Assembly: GCF_000516515.1 (NCBI RefSeq)
Contig: NZ_KI911784.1
Location: 4,192,633-4,256,632 of the forward strand
Origin: Chloroflexus sp. Y-396-1
GTDB lineage: Bacteria > Chloroflexota > Chloroflexia > Chloroflexales > Chloroflexaceae
DNA: 64,000 nt
Direction of reading: 5' to 3'
Part shown: positions 26,758-34,631 of the stretch, piece by piece
Numbering within the stretch: position 1 is the first letter of the stretch
How the letters are laid out: the number at the start of each line of letters is the position of its first letter
Translations under genes and position numbers: made by a program
Notes under the pieces: model-generated
The model's database searches: none
Told to the model about the DNA's origin: nothing
Seen by the model: only the letters and a program-made list of their open reading frames with translations

Positions 26758-27636
26758 ATGAGCAGCGCAGACTGGATGGCGTGGATCGGGCGTACCGAGT
26801 TGGTAGAAGATGATATATGTCTGACGCAGGCCCTGGCTGCCGCCGCTACGCTCGAACCGCCATCTGGGCCACCAACCGTCGGCAGTCCCCTGCCACCTCT
26901 CTGGCACTGGTTCTACTTTTTACCGCGTGCGCCACAGTCGCAGCTTAGCAGTGATGGTCACCCCCAGCGCGGTGGTTTCATTCCACCGATCCCCTATCCG
27001 CGACGCATGTTTGCCGGCGCCCGCATCTGCTTTCATCACCCCCTCCTGGTCGGTCAGCCGGCGCGTCGCGAGGGGGTCATCCGCAATATCACCCAGAAGA
27101 GTGGACGCAGCGGCCCCCTGGCGTTTGTAACGGTTGGCTACCAGATTTACCAGCACGATACGCTGTGTATCGAAGAGGAACAAGACATCGTCTACCGCGA
27201 GCCAGGTCCTCCCGTTCCGGCGCCAACACCGATTGAATTGCCGCCGGTTACCGACGCCATCAGCCGCATGGTCGTTCCTGATACTCGGTTGTTATTCCGA
27301 TTTTCGGCCCTCACCTTCAACGCCCATCGCATTCACTACGACCGGCCCTATGCCCAGCAGGAAGAGGGGTACCCGGGCCTGGTCGTGCATGGTCCGCTGG
27401 TTGCCGTACTGTTGATGGAACTGACCCGCCACCACACCAGCCGCCCCATCACCGGTTTCAGCTTCCGCAGTCAGGCCCCGCTATTTGATCTGGCACCGTT
27501 CCGCCTGCTAGCGCGGATTGGCGCCGAGCGAGCGGAGCTAGAAGCCCAGGGGCCGGATGGCAATATTGCGCTGAGTGCAACCGCCGAACTGGGGGCAGCA
27601 CAGACCGTTACGGCCAGCACTGCCCAGTCTCGCTGA
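26758..27636 (+). CDS. meh: Mesaconyl-C4-CoA hydratase
   Basis: 292 residues from ATG 26758, placed 9 nt after AGGAGGT; an upstream frame extension to 26668 has no such site. Meh hydrates mesaconyl-C4-CoA to citramalyl-CoA, the last step before Mcl releases acetyl-CoA and pyruvate. The protein has the two-part hot-dog build of FAS1-like/MaoC hydratases: GGFIPPIPYPRRMFAGARI with VIRNITQKSGRSG in the first half, and FSALTFNAHRIHYDRPYA, YPGLVVHGPL, FSFRSQAPLFD in the second. It is divergent from smtA. Its end overlaps the end of the convergent NTPase gene by 29 bp. Confidence 0.92.
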   Translation: MSSADWMAWIGRTELVEDDICLTQALAAAATLEPPSGPPTVGSPLPPLWHWFYFLPRAPQSQLSSDGHPQRGGFIPPIPYPRRMFAGARICFHHPLLVGQPARREGVIRNITQKSGRSGPLAFVTVGYQIYQHDTLCIEEEQDIVYREPGPPVPAPTPIELPPVTDAISRMVVPDTRLLFRFSALTFNAHRIHYDRPYAQQEEGYPGLVVHGPLVAVLLMELTRHHTSRPITGFSFRSQAPLFDLAPFRLLARIGAERAELEAQGPDGNIALSATAELGAAQTVTASTAQSR

Positions 27637-29782
27637 TCGCGATCGCCAGCGCTGCTAACATTGTGGGTTGTCGCCGCTTAGCCAACGCCGCCAACCACGG
27701 TAGCAGCGTCCGCAGATCGGCGAGCAACTCCGGCCGCCCCCGTTGCGCCAGCCTGCGCAGCGTTGGCGCAAACTGTTCATCGAGCGCAGGGGTTGCCGCC
27801 AGGTGGGGGGCGAGCGCGGCCAGCGCTCTGGCGCGGGCATCATCCCACATGATCGCTCGGGCGGCGGCGAGGGCGTCGGCGAGCAGGGGCGGGGGCAGGT
27901 GGGGGGCGAGCGCGGCCAGCGCTCTGGCGCGGGCATCATCCCACTTAATCGCTCGGGCGGCGGCGAGGGCGTCGGCGAGCACGTCGGCGAGCAGGGGCGG
28001 GGGCAGGTGGGGGGCGAGCGCGGCCAGCGCCTCGGACCGCGCCTCCTCGTCCGCAATCGCCTGTGCAACCTCAAGCGCCCGCGCCCATGGCAAAGCGATA
28101 CCCGCCGCCAGCAGCGCCTGTAGACTATCCGCCTGGCGCTTGCTGTCAGGCATGAGCGCGATATGCTCCAGCGCCGCGGCTGCGCTCCATTTGCCTGCCG
28201 GCGTGCCAACCTGCACCAGCCCGACCAGCAATTTCGGACTCAGGTTCCCGCTCTGGCCGCGCAGGCTGGCTGCGATCAGCGCGCAGCGCAGCGCCAGCTC
28301 CAGGTCGCCCCGCTGTTCGGCCCACCCCCACAGCCGCTCCAGATCGCCTATGTAACCACTGTTACTGCCCTCGGCGGCGTAGCGCGCCGTTTGCCAGGGT
28401 TGTTCGACGCCACTCCCGTCCCGCGTCGGCACGATCGCACTGACCACTTCACGGATCAGATCCCATTCGCCCACCTCGGCGCAGTGCAGCAGCCAGAAGC
28501 GGCGCAGGTATTCGGAAAGCGGCTGACGACGGTCGGCCCACCAGGCTTTGCCGTACTCCACCAACCGCCGGTGCAGCCGTTCACGCTCTGTGGGCGGGTA
28601 AATCCGTTCGAGGAAGACTTCGCGCAGGCGCTGGTGGCTGAAGACGTAACTGTGCTCGCCGACGGTGATGATGAAGCGGGCGACCTCATCGCTATGCACG
28701 GCATCAACAATCACACTCTGGTCGCTAAATACCGTTGGCGCCAGTGCTGATAGATCGTTGCTGGTCAGCGGCCCATACGCGATGGCGCAGAGCGCCAGTA
28801 GCTCGCGGATCGCGTCACTCTCCTGGCGTTTTTTGCGCAGGGTTTCGACCCAGTCGTGGAGAAAGGCTTCCAGACCAGGCAGGCGTCGGCTCAGGTCGGT
28901 GGGGGATAGGGTATTGCCAAGCAGGGCTTTGATCAGCAGGTTGCAGGTCAGTGGATCGCCTTCACTGACGCGCTTGAACTCGGCCACGAAGGCCGGATCG
29001 TCGGCCAGGGCGGCCAGGCGCTCGCCCTGCGCTTTTAGCAGCGCAATCAGCGCGGCGCGGTCGAGATTGGCAAGGGAGAAAGCGCGGGTGCGGTGCGGCT
29101 GCCAGCCCAGGTGTTCGCGCCAGTCTTCATACCCACGGTCGGCGCGCTGGCGGGCAGCGGCCACAATTTTCAATGGACTGCCCGGCGGCAATACACAGAG
29201 GGGACCAACTTCCCAGCCTACCGCTTCGTCGATCCCATCGAGTACCAGCAGGCAGCGCGTCTCTGCTGGCAAAGGACGGTGCAGGTAATCGCTGATCATC
29301 GCTCGCAGGCTAAACGGTGAACGGTCAGAGCGCTGGAATTGGGCTGTATCTTTGTGCAGGTCAGCCAGACTGGCCGCCAACATTTCGAGCGCCATCTGTT
29401 CGCCGGCTGTTCCAAAACGGATGCTGATCGGCACAAAGATCACTCGCCAATCGCCTCGCTGGAGGAGACGGTCAACCCAATGCACGAGGAGCGCCGTTTT
29501 ACCCCGTCCGGTTGGAGCCACCAGCAGGGTGTAGAGCCGTTCGTCACGCAATACACTATCGAGTGCGGCTAGCTCGGCATCGCGGCCGCCAAACACGTTA
29601 TCGGTGTAGTAGGTGATGAAACGTTGCACTGCGCCACGCGCCGATACCGGTAGTGGTTGCAAGATGGTCTGGAAGACAGCGATGTTGTGGTCGCCGGTGA
29701 TAAGCAGGCTCTGTTCGATATTGCCGTTAGCCTGTACCGAACGGTCACCACGTGGCTGGTTGTGAGGGGGCTGCGTGTTCAT
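27608..29782 (-). CDS. STAND/NACHT-type NTPase with alpha-helical repeat sensor region
   Basis: 724 residues, no membrane segment. Residues about 15-42 are a short Gly/Asn-rich segment (QSLLITGDHNIAVFQTI). The NTPase follows: Walker A APTGRGKTAL (about 89-98), Walker B CLLVLDGIDEAV, and RAFSLANLDRAALIALL as a sensor region. A winged-helix-like part (FSHQRLREVFLERIYPP) and an alpha-helical region come next. The C-terminal part holds near-identical repeats ALAALAPHLPPPLLAD. This is the build of NLR-like signalling ATPases used in bacterial conflict and cell-death systems. A caspase-like gene lies upstream on the same strand and shares the TGDxN segment. Target and trigger are unknown. Confidence 0.82.
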   Translation of the reverse strand: MNTQPPHNQPRGDRSVQANGNIEQSLLITGDHNIAVFQTILQPLPVSARGAVQRFITYYTDNVFGGRDAELAALDSVLRDERLYTLLVAPTGRGKTALLVHWVDRLLQRGDWRVIFVPISIRFGTAGEQMALEMLAASLADLHKDTAQFQRSDRSPFSLRAMISDYLHRPLPAETRCLLVLDGIDEAVGWEVGPLCVLPPGSPLKIVAAARQRADRGYEDWREHLGWQPHRTRAFSLANLDRAALIALLKAQGERLAALADDPAFVAEFKRVSEGDPLTCNLLIKALLGNTLSPTDLSRRLPGLEAFLHDWVETLRKKRQESDAIRELLALCAIAYGPLTSNDLSALAPTVFSDQSVIVDAVHSDEVARFIITVGEHSYVFSHQRLREVFLERIYPPTERERLHRRLVEYGKAWWADRRQPLSEYLRRFWLLHCAEVGEWDLIREVVSAIVPTRDGSGVEQPWQTARYAAEGSNSGYIGDLERLWGWAEQRGDLELALRCALIAASLRGQSGNLSPKLLVGLVQVGTPAGKWSAAAALEHIALMPDSKRQADSLQALLAAGIALPWARALEVAQAIADEEARSEALAALAPHLPPPLLADVLADALAAARAIKWDDARARALAALAPHLPPPLLADALAAARAIMWDDARARALAALAPHLAATPALDEQFAPTLRRLAQRGRPELLADLRTLLPWLAALAKRRQPTMLAALAIAISETGQCWP
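27801..28040 (-). repeat. Near-identical in-frame repeats inside the NTPase gene
   Basis: Copies start at 27801, 27897 and 28005 on the plus strand, 96 and 108 bp apart (32 and 36 codons). The 12-bp difference is an in-frame insertion (four residues). The DNA is almost identical between the first two copies, so duplication is recent or the units are kept alike by conversion. Confidence 0.88.
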
Positions 29783-29991
29783 AAGCTATGTTCCTTCCTA
29801 TGTATGGCTACGTTGGCCCTGCTATGCACTGCTATCATTTAGCAATCACCTGATCCTTCACATCGCCGGTAGAGATCGAATCTCCCATCTCCATCGCCCT
29901 CCCTCTGCTCGCGTTATGGTCTTTGAGGAAATATAGCAATTCTCGCAGGTCTGCCGTGTCACGCGAGCCGCCCCGTTTTCGGCAAAGCGTA

Positions 29992-30011
29992 GACCGAAAT
30001 TCATTTCGGTC
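29992..30011. repeat. Perfect 20-bp inverted repeat
   Basis: GACCGAAAT-TC-ATTTCGGTC, with 9-bp arms, in the spacer between the caspase and NTPase genes. It could be an operator or mRNA hairpin. Confidence 0.6.
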
Positions 30012-30100
30012 ACGGTGTCGGGAGTGCGACTCTAGGAGCGTTTACCCCTGTCCCATTGGTTCAACCTCTGCGGGAACTGCTATAGTAAGCCTTTCCTGAA

Positions 30101-30250
30101 CGCCATAAATGGCGATCTACGGCTTGAGCAGGGCGCTCCTGCCGCACGTGTTCCACGCGGTGACCGCCATAAATGGCGGTCTACACGGCTTGAGCACGGC
30201 GCTCCTGCCGCACGTGTTCCACGCGGTGACCGCCATGAATGTCGGTTTAC
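30101..30250. repeat. Tandem repeat of 64-66 bp between caspase and NTPase genes
   Basis: Units start CGCCATAAATGGCG at 30101 and 30165, with a partial unit CGCCATGAATGTCG at 30231. Each contains the small palindrome CGCCATAAATGGCG and the stretch CTTGAGCANGGCGCTCCTGC. A REP-like element follows at 30254-30280. The 524-bp spacer 29783-30306 has no other content that I can support. Confidence 0.85.
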
Positions 30251-30306
30251 GTAATGCGGGCGGGGACGCCCGCGCACCCAGGATGTCAATCATTCTGCAC
30301 ATCTGC

Positions 30307-31680
30307 TCAATTTCCATCACGCTGCACCTGGAGCGCTGCCCGTACTGCCGCTGCACAAATAGACTGTGTTTGCAGGATCGTCACCACCGGCGCAAAGATG
30401 TCGGGTGCGGTGGTAGCCAGTGCGCGCAGCAACCGGATCAGGCGCTGTTCATTCGCCTGAGCGCCCCGCGCTACCTCGTCGGCGATCCATCTGACCGTCG
30501 CCAGCAATTCATCCTTCGTCACCGTCGGATCGTCAGGGCGCTGCCGGATAGTCTTCTCAACCGGCACGAAAAGCGCGGCTACCGACGCGGCGGCGGATGG
30601 TATCCCCTGCACATGCGCCTGCGCCCCGCGCCCAATCGCAATCCCGCTGCCGCTGATATGACCGGTATTGATAACATCACCCTGCACGACGGTATTACCA
30701 TCGCCGGTAATGATCGTGCTGTCGTTGACCGCATCGGCAACTACCGCCCGCTCGCTAACGATCTGCTGGAACGCCCAACGGCTGCGTGATGGCTCAACCG
30801 TGCGTATCGCCGTCTCCGGCGGCGGGGTATGGTCGGCGGGAAAATCGCCGAGCTGGGTTGCGCCACGGAAGAGGGCGACCGCAAACGGCCCCACCCCCTT
30901 CAGCACCGTTAGCTCCGGCTCCTGAGTCATGGTGTAGCACTGTCGCAAGGCTAGCGGTACCTGCCGTTCCACCGCCTCGCGCACGGTGAAATAGAGGTAG
31001 GTGTAGAGGTCAAAGGCGCTGATGAACCCGGCACGTCCACTCACCCCCTGCCCACGCAGTCCGTTGGTCAATGCTTGGGCGAAAATCGTCAATGGGCCGG
31101 AACCGATGTACGCTACCTGGTCTTGACGGCAGGCAGTAATAATGATCCGCCCGCTGCCGGTGGTGAGCAGAGCGTCAGCCGTTTGCTGCGGAAATGGCTG
31201 CCCGACGACCGCCGGTTGACCGGCGCCGAGGGTCGGCGAGAGTTCACCGGCGTGGCAGGCGTTGATTAGCACCAGCACCCGTTGAGCCGGAATTGCCCGC
31301 AGCGCAGTGATCAGGTCGGTCTGACTAACAGCAGTGCCGGCTACAACCTTACCACCGTTGTCAAAGCGGGTGTCGTGAGTGGTCAGCACATAGGCACCAT
31401 CGGCGCTATACTCACCGTGACCACTGTAGAAGAGCAGAATCGTATCGGCGAGCGTGGTGCGCTTGGCGAGAGCGTCAAGCGCCGTCAGCACTACGTCGCG
31501 AGTAGCCTGCTCGCCGGTGAGGAGCGTCACGTTTGCAGGGGGATAACCGCAAAAATGGGGATCACACAATACCTTCGCTACCGCTTCGGCATCGTTCACG
31601 GTACACGGTACGTTCAGATAAGGTGCAAAGCGGTAATGACCAACACCGACAATCAGAGCATAGCCGTGGAGGAAAGACAT
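30307..31680 (-). CDS. Metacaspase-like (peptidase C14) protein
   Basis: 457 residues from ATG 31680, where the caspase fold begins at once (HGYALIVGVGHYRF); the frame opens at 31737. The catalytic dyad is present: His88 in LLFYSGHGEYS and Cys142 in VLINACHAGELS. A middle linker is followed at about 321-360 by a Gly/Asn-rich stretch (STIITGDGNTVVQGDVI, then ISGSGIAIG), and the end is helical. Such proteases cut proteins after Arg/Lys or Asp and act in bacterial suicide or conflict systems. The NTPase downstream, 524 bp away on the same strand, carries a related TGDxN segment, suggesting that they meet. Cytoplasmic. Confidence 0.85.
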   Translation of the reverse strand: MSFLHGYALIVGVGHYRFAPYLNVPCTVNDAEAVAKVLCDPHFCGYPPANVTLLTGEQATRDVVLTALDALAKRTTLADTILLFYSGHGEYSADGAYVLTTHDTRFDNGGKVVAGTAVSQTDLITALRAIPAQRVLVLINACHAGELSPTLGAGQPAVVGQPFPQQTADALLTTGSGRIIITACRQDQVAYIGSGPLTIFAQALTNGLRGQGVSGRAGFISAFDLYTYLYFTVREAVERQVPLALRQCYTMTQEPELTVLKGVGPFAVALFRGATQLGDFPADHTPPPETAIRTVEPSRSRWAFQQIVSERAVVADAVNDSTIITGDGNTVVQGDVINTGHISGSGIAIGRGAQAHVQGIPSAAASVAALFVPVEKTIRQRPDDPTVTKDELLATVRWIADEVARGAQANEQRLIRLLRALATTAPDIFAPVVTILQTQSICAAAVRAALQVQRDGN

Positions 31681-31721
31681 AGGCACAAGCAAGACGCAAG
31701 AATGTCGTTCATGATACGAGT

Positions 31722-31730
31722 AGTATACCA
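31722..31730 (-). promoter_or_regulatory. Extended -10 promoter candidate for the caspase gene
   Basis: On the minus strand TGGTATACT (31730-31722), an extended -10 element. The expected transcript start falls about 35 nt before ATG 31680, supporting that start over the one at 31737. Confidence 0.5.
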
Positions 31731-31940
31731 TAATCATCGGTTGTGAAGCGGAACGAGAAGATAGAAAAAAACAGGAGTGGAAGGAACCGATTCTGCTCCG
31801 CTAGTGGGAGAAGATAAGGGCTGAGGGTTTGGTAAGAGGGCTGGGGAGTAGTGCGGGAGAAGTTAGCTCCCTATTCCTCTCCGCTTGTGGGAGAGGAATG
31901 GGCTGGGGGAGTGGTGAGGGGTTTTTACGTTTTTGGTCAT

Positions 31941-31995
31941 GTTCACCCGTGAACGTCACCCCCTGCCCCCTTACCCCCCCCCGCATGCGGGGGGG
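31941..31995. repeat. Two short perfect palindromes upstream of the patatin gene
   Basis: GTTCAC-CC-GTGAAC at 31941-31954 and a 20-bp palindrome of seven C, GCATGC, seven G at 31976-31995. They may be regulator or structure-forming sites. The rest of 31738-32025 shows nothing clear. Confidence 0.6.
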
Positions 31996-32021
31996 TAGAG
32001 TGCGGATGTATACAGATAATG

Positions 32022-32027
32022 TATAAT
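32022..32027 (+). promoter_or_regulatory. TATAAT element overlapping the patatin start
   Basis: A perfect TATAAT, whose expected transcript start (about 32034) coincides with ATG 32035. There is no ribosome site, so a leaderless mRNA is possible. No convincing -35 is seen. Confidence 0.4.
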
Positions 32028-32034
32028 GGGGAAT

Positions 32035-33072
32035 ATGAATATCATACGCTGGCTTAAACACATTCGAGAACGAAGCAACCAGCCCGCACCATCGGCAGAA
32101 CGGCGGCTGGGTCTGGCACTCAGCGGGGGTGGTGGGAAAGGCGCTGCCCACATCGGCGTCTTACAGGTCATTCGTGAACTGGAAATTCCCATTGACCTCA
32201 TCGTCGGCACCTCAGCCGGTGGTGCAGTCGCAGTCCTTTACGCAGCGGGATTTGATCTCCCTGCGATCCAAGATGTCTTTCGCCAGAGCGCCCTGCGCCG
32301 GATCGCCACCCCTGATCCGACCGGTACCGGCATCATCGGTCAGCGTCGGCGTGAAGAGATGCTGTACCGTCTCCTCGGCCAGCGCACGTTTGCCGACCTC
32401 AGCATTCCGTGTGCTGTCGTAGCGACCGATCTGGTCAGTGGTGAGATGGTCGTCTTGCGCGAAGGGCCGCTGGTGCCGGCGTTGCTGGCAACGACTGCCT
32501 TACCGGCGCTCTTCCCTCCGGTACCCTACGGCGATATGCTGTTGGCTGATGGTGGTATTCTCAACAATTTACCGGTTGACGTGGCCTACGGATTAGGTGC
32601 GCAGCGGGTGATTGCCGTTGATCTGCGCGATGCTCAGGCCGGATTTTCGCTCCAGCCTGAAGAGAATGACAGTCTGTTTGCCCGCTTCATGTTCGCGCCA
32701 AAACAGTTTGCCGTTGCGCAGCGGGCGTTGAGCCTGCTCATGGCCGAAGCGACCGAACTGCGCTTGCAGCAATATCCGCCCGACTTGCTGATCCAACCGG
32801 ATGTTACTTCAATTGCAACTCTTGATTTGAGTACGCCCGAAAAGGGGTATGCCATCGGGTTGGCTGCGGCGCGTGAGCTAGCCGGCGAATTGATCGATCT
32901 CCGATTGTGGCGCAACGGCATCGAACTGGCTGCTCAGTCCAGAAAGCCGCGGAGCCGAACGTACAAGGTGCAAGCGACCAGACTCACCAGCGCTGCCAGC
33001 AATCGTATGCGAGCGAGCGGTACGCCACTTGCGAACGGGAAGGTTGACAACCCGCCGCTACCGGTTTCGTGA
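32035..33072 (+). CDS. Patatin-like phospholipase, RssA type
   Basis: 345 residues from ATG 32035 (another in-frame ATG is at 32026). The patatin fold is complete: the oxyanion-hole loop SGGGGKGAAHIGVL, the nucleophile elbow GTSAGG, and the catalytic Asp in LLADGGILNNLP. These lipid acyl hydrolases cut phospholipids or acyl esters. No signal peptide is seen, so it is cytoplasmic or peripheral. The C-terminal 50 residues are Arg-rich and poorly ordered. It stands alone, next to the metacaspase; patatins also occur as effectors in anti-phage systems, but the RssA-like sequence here fits an ordinary lipase equally well. Confidence 0.87.
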   Translation: MNIIRWLKHIRERSNQPAPSAERRLGLALSGGGGKGAAHIGVLQVIRELEIPIDLIVGTSAGGAVAVLYAAGFDLPAIQDVFRQSALRRIATPDPTGTGIIGQRRREEMLYRLLGQRTFADLSIPCAVVATDLVSGEMVVLREGPLVPALLATTALPALFPPVPYGDMLLADGGILNNLPVDVAYGLGAQRVIAVDLRDAQAGFSLQPEENDSLFARFMFAPKQFAVAQRALSLLMAEATELRLQQYPPDLLIQPDVTSIATLDLSTPEKGYAIGLAAARELAGELIDLRLWRNGIELAAQSRKPRSRTYKVQATRLTSAASNRMRASGTPLANGKVDNPPLPVS

Positions 33073-33118
33073 GTAGGTGCTCTGTGCGCTCGGTGGTCAT
33101 ACCCTAACCGATGGTGTA

Positions 33119-33857
33119 TTGCACCACCGAGCGCACAGAGGGCACGGAGGATGCCCCCTCTGTGTGCTCGGTGTGCTCGGTGGTAATTCTCGGTATATGG
33201 CACCACCGAGCGCACAGAGGGCACGGAGGATGCCCCCTCTGTGTGCTCGGTGTGCTCGGTGGTAATTCTCGGTATATGGCACCACCGAGAGCACGGAGGG
33301 CACGGAGGATGCCCCCTCTGTGTGCTCGGTGGTAATTCTCGGTATATGGCACCACCGAGAGCACAGAGGGCACGGAGGATGCCCTCTCTGTGTGCTCTGT
33401 GTGCTCGGTGGTAACTCTCGGTATATGGCACCACGGAGAGCACAGAGAGCACGGAGGATACCCCCTCTGTGTGCTCGGTGGTAATTCTCGGTATATGGCA
33501 CCACCGAGCGCACAGAGGGCACGGAGGATGCCCCCTCTGTGTGCTCGGTGTGCTCGGTGGTAATTCTCGGTATATGGCACCACCGAGCGCACAGAGGGCA
33601 CGGAGGATGCCCTCTCTGTGTGCTCGGTGGTAACTCTCGGTATATGGCACCACCGAGAGCACAGAGGGCACGGAGGATGCCCCCTCTGTGTGCTCTGTGC
33701 GCTCGGTGGTAACTCTCGGTATATGGCACCACCGAGAGCACAGAGGGCACGGAGGATGCCCTCTCTGTGTGCTCGGTGGTAACTCTCAGGTGTATTGCAC
33801 CACGGAGAGCACAGCGGGCACGGAGGATGCCCCCCTCTGTGTGCTCTGTGCGCTCGG
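33119..33857. repeat. Array of about ten hairpin-forming repeats with alternating 79/70-bp period
   Basis: CACCACCGAG-type unit starts lie near 33122, 33201, 33280, 33350, 33429, 33499, 33578, 33648, 33727 and 33798. Steps are 79, 79, 70, 79, 70, 79, 70, 79 and 71; the long form has an extra TGTGCTCGG. Each unit is an imperfect palindrome of about 20-bp arms (CACCGAGCGCACAGAGGG with CCCTCTGTGTGCTCGGTG) around GCACGGAGGATG, joined by TAATTCTCGGTATATGG. There are no unique spacers, so it is not CRISPR. Frames through it code only for artefacts such as TEHTEHTE. Confidence 0.95.
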
Positions 33858-33866
33858 TGGTGCCGT

Positions 33867-34631
33867 TTAAGAATATCGCTGTTTACGTTCTTTAACTGAC
33901 AAACGAGCCGAGTTAAATCTGATCAAATTCTCCCAATTTATATCACCATTTTCACAGAATGCCGCGATAAATTCTTGCGTAAATGCGTTTACAATCGCGG
34001 CGTAGGCTCGTTGAAACGCTTCATTTCGCTCCTTTGCCTCGAATCCTAGTGGTTCGACAATTTGTGTGTATAGTTCGTCAACACCGCCTGAGATAAATGA
34101 CCAGAATGCTTGACCACAGAGCTTCTCATAGCCTCCTTTATCTCCGTTATCTTGGCCATAACAACAACCATTGATTGCAAAGACTTGAAGTTTAGGATTT
34201 GACTTCTTGATGTCTATAATTGCGTCCTGAAAATTTTCGCGCATTTTGCGGATTTGATCGGCATTTCCCCAATTTGGCCCTGACTTGATAGATACTAGAT
34301 AATATTCCTGTCCTTTTTGAAACTCTAGGTCAATGCTTGGGCGAATAGATTTCCGCCCTTTAAACGTTTCCTGGCAAATGTAAATCGCTAGACCTTCAAG
34401 AAACTCACCAAACATAGTTTCTTCTTGTGAAGAGAGATGAGCATCGAGAAGTGATCGAATCAGATCAGAAGCAACGAGAATATTTTTTGCTCGGAACAGA
34501 TACGGATTTTTACGTTTCAATAACTGTTTTAGCTCCAGATTGCGCAAGCTGTTTAATCTGGACTCGTGAAACGTTCCGATATGTGTCTGTACATACTGCC
34601 TTACTTTTTCGATCAGGCTTGCGTCGTTCAT
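33867..34631 (-). CDS. Type II restriction endonuclease (PmeII-like)
   Basis: 254 residues, overlapping the methyltransferase by 4 bp (ATGA), a translationally coupled pair. The middle has a PD-(D/E)xK-like core: SIDLEFQKGQEYYLVSIKSG followed by PNWGNADQIRKM, with Asp and the Lys of IKSG in the right order. The surrounding sequence (NPYLFRAKN, LVASDLIRSLLDAHLSSQEE, FGEFLEGLAIYI) resembles PmeII-type restriction enzymes; that subtype is from memory. AT-richer than its neighbours, as usual for mobile restriction systems. The recognition site is unknown. Confidence 0.75.
   Translation of the reverse strand: MNDASLIEKVRQYVQTHIGTFHESRLNSLRNLELKQLLKRKNPYLFRAKNILVASDLIRSLLDAHLSSQEETMFGEFLEGLAIYICQETFKGRKSIRPSIDLEFQKGQEYYLVSIKSGPNWGNADQIRKMRENFQDAIIDIKKSNPKLQVFAINGCCYGQDNGDKGGYEKLCGQAFWSFISGGVDELYTQIVEPLGFEAKERNEAFQRAYAAIVNAFTQEFIAAFCENGDINWENLIRFNSARLSVKERKQRYS

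Noticed and set aside
27663-28355. 230-codon plus-strand frame opposite the NTPase gene
   Set aside because: Shadow of the GC-rich repeats; Ala/Ser/Arg-rich with no domain, and the minus-strand NTPase is well supported.
29992-30011. Intrinsic terminator of the caspase gene
   Set aside because: The inverted repeat lies about 300 bp past the stop and has no T-run in the minus-strand direction.
32934-33750. Long minus-strand frames rich in TEHTEHTE and PPSTQ
   Set aside because: They read through the hairpin array in several frames at once; the repeat lacks stops. No ribosome site and no protein-like composition.
33119-33857. CRISPR array
   Set aside because: Units follow each other without unique spacers, and the whole 79/70-bp unit is repeated. 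No cas genes are near.
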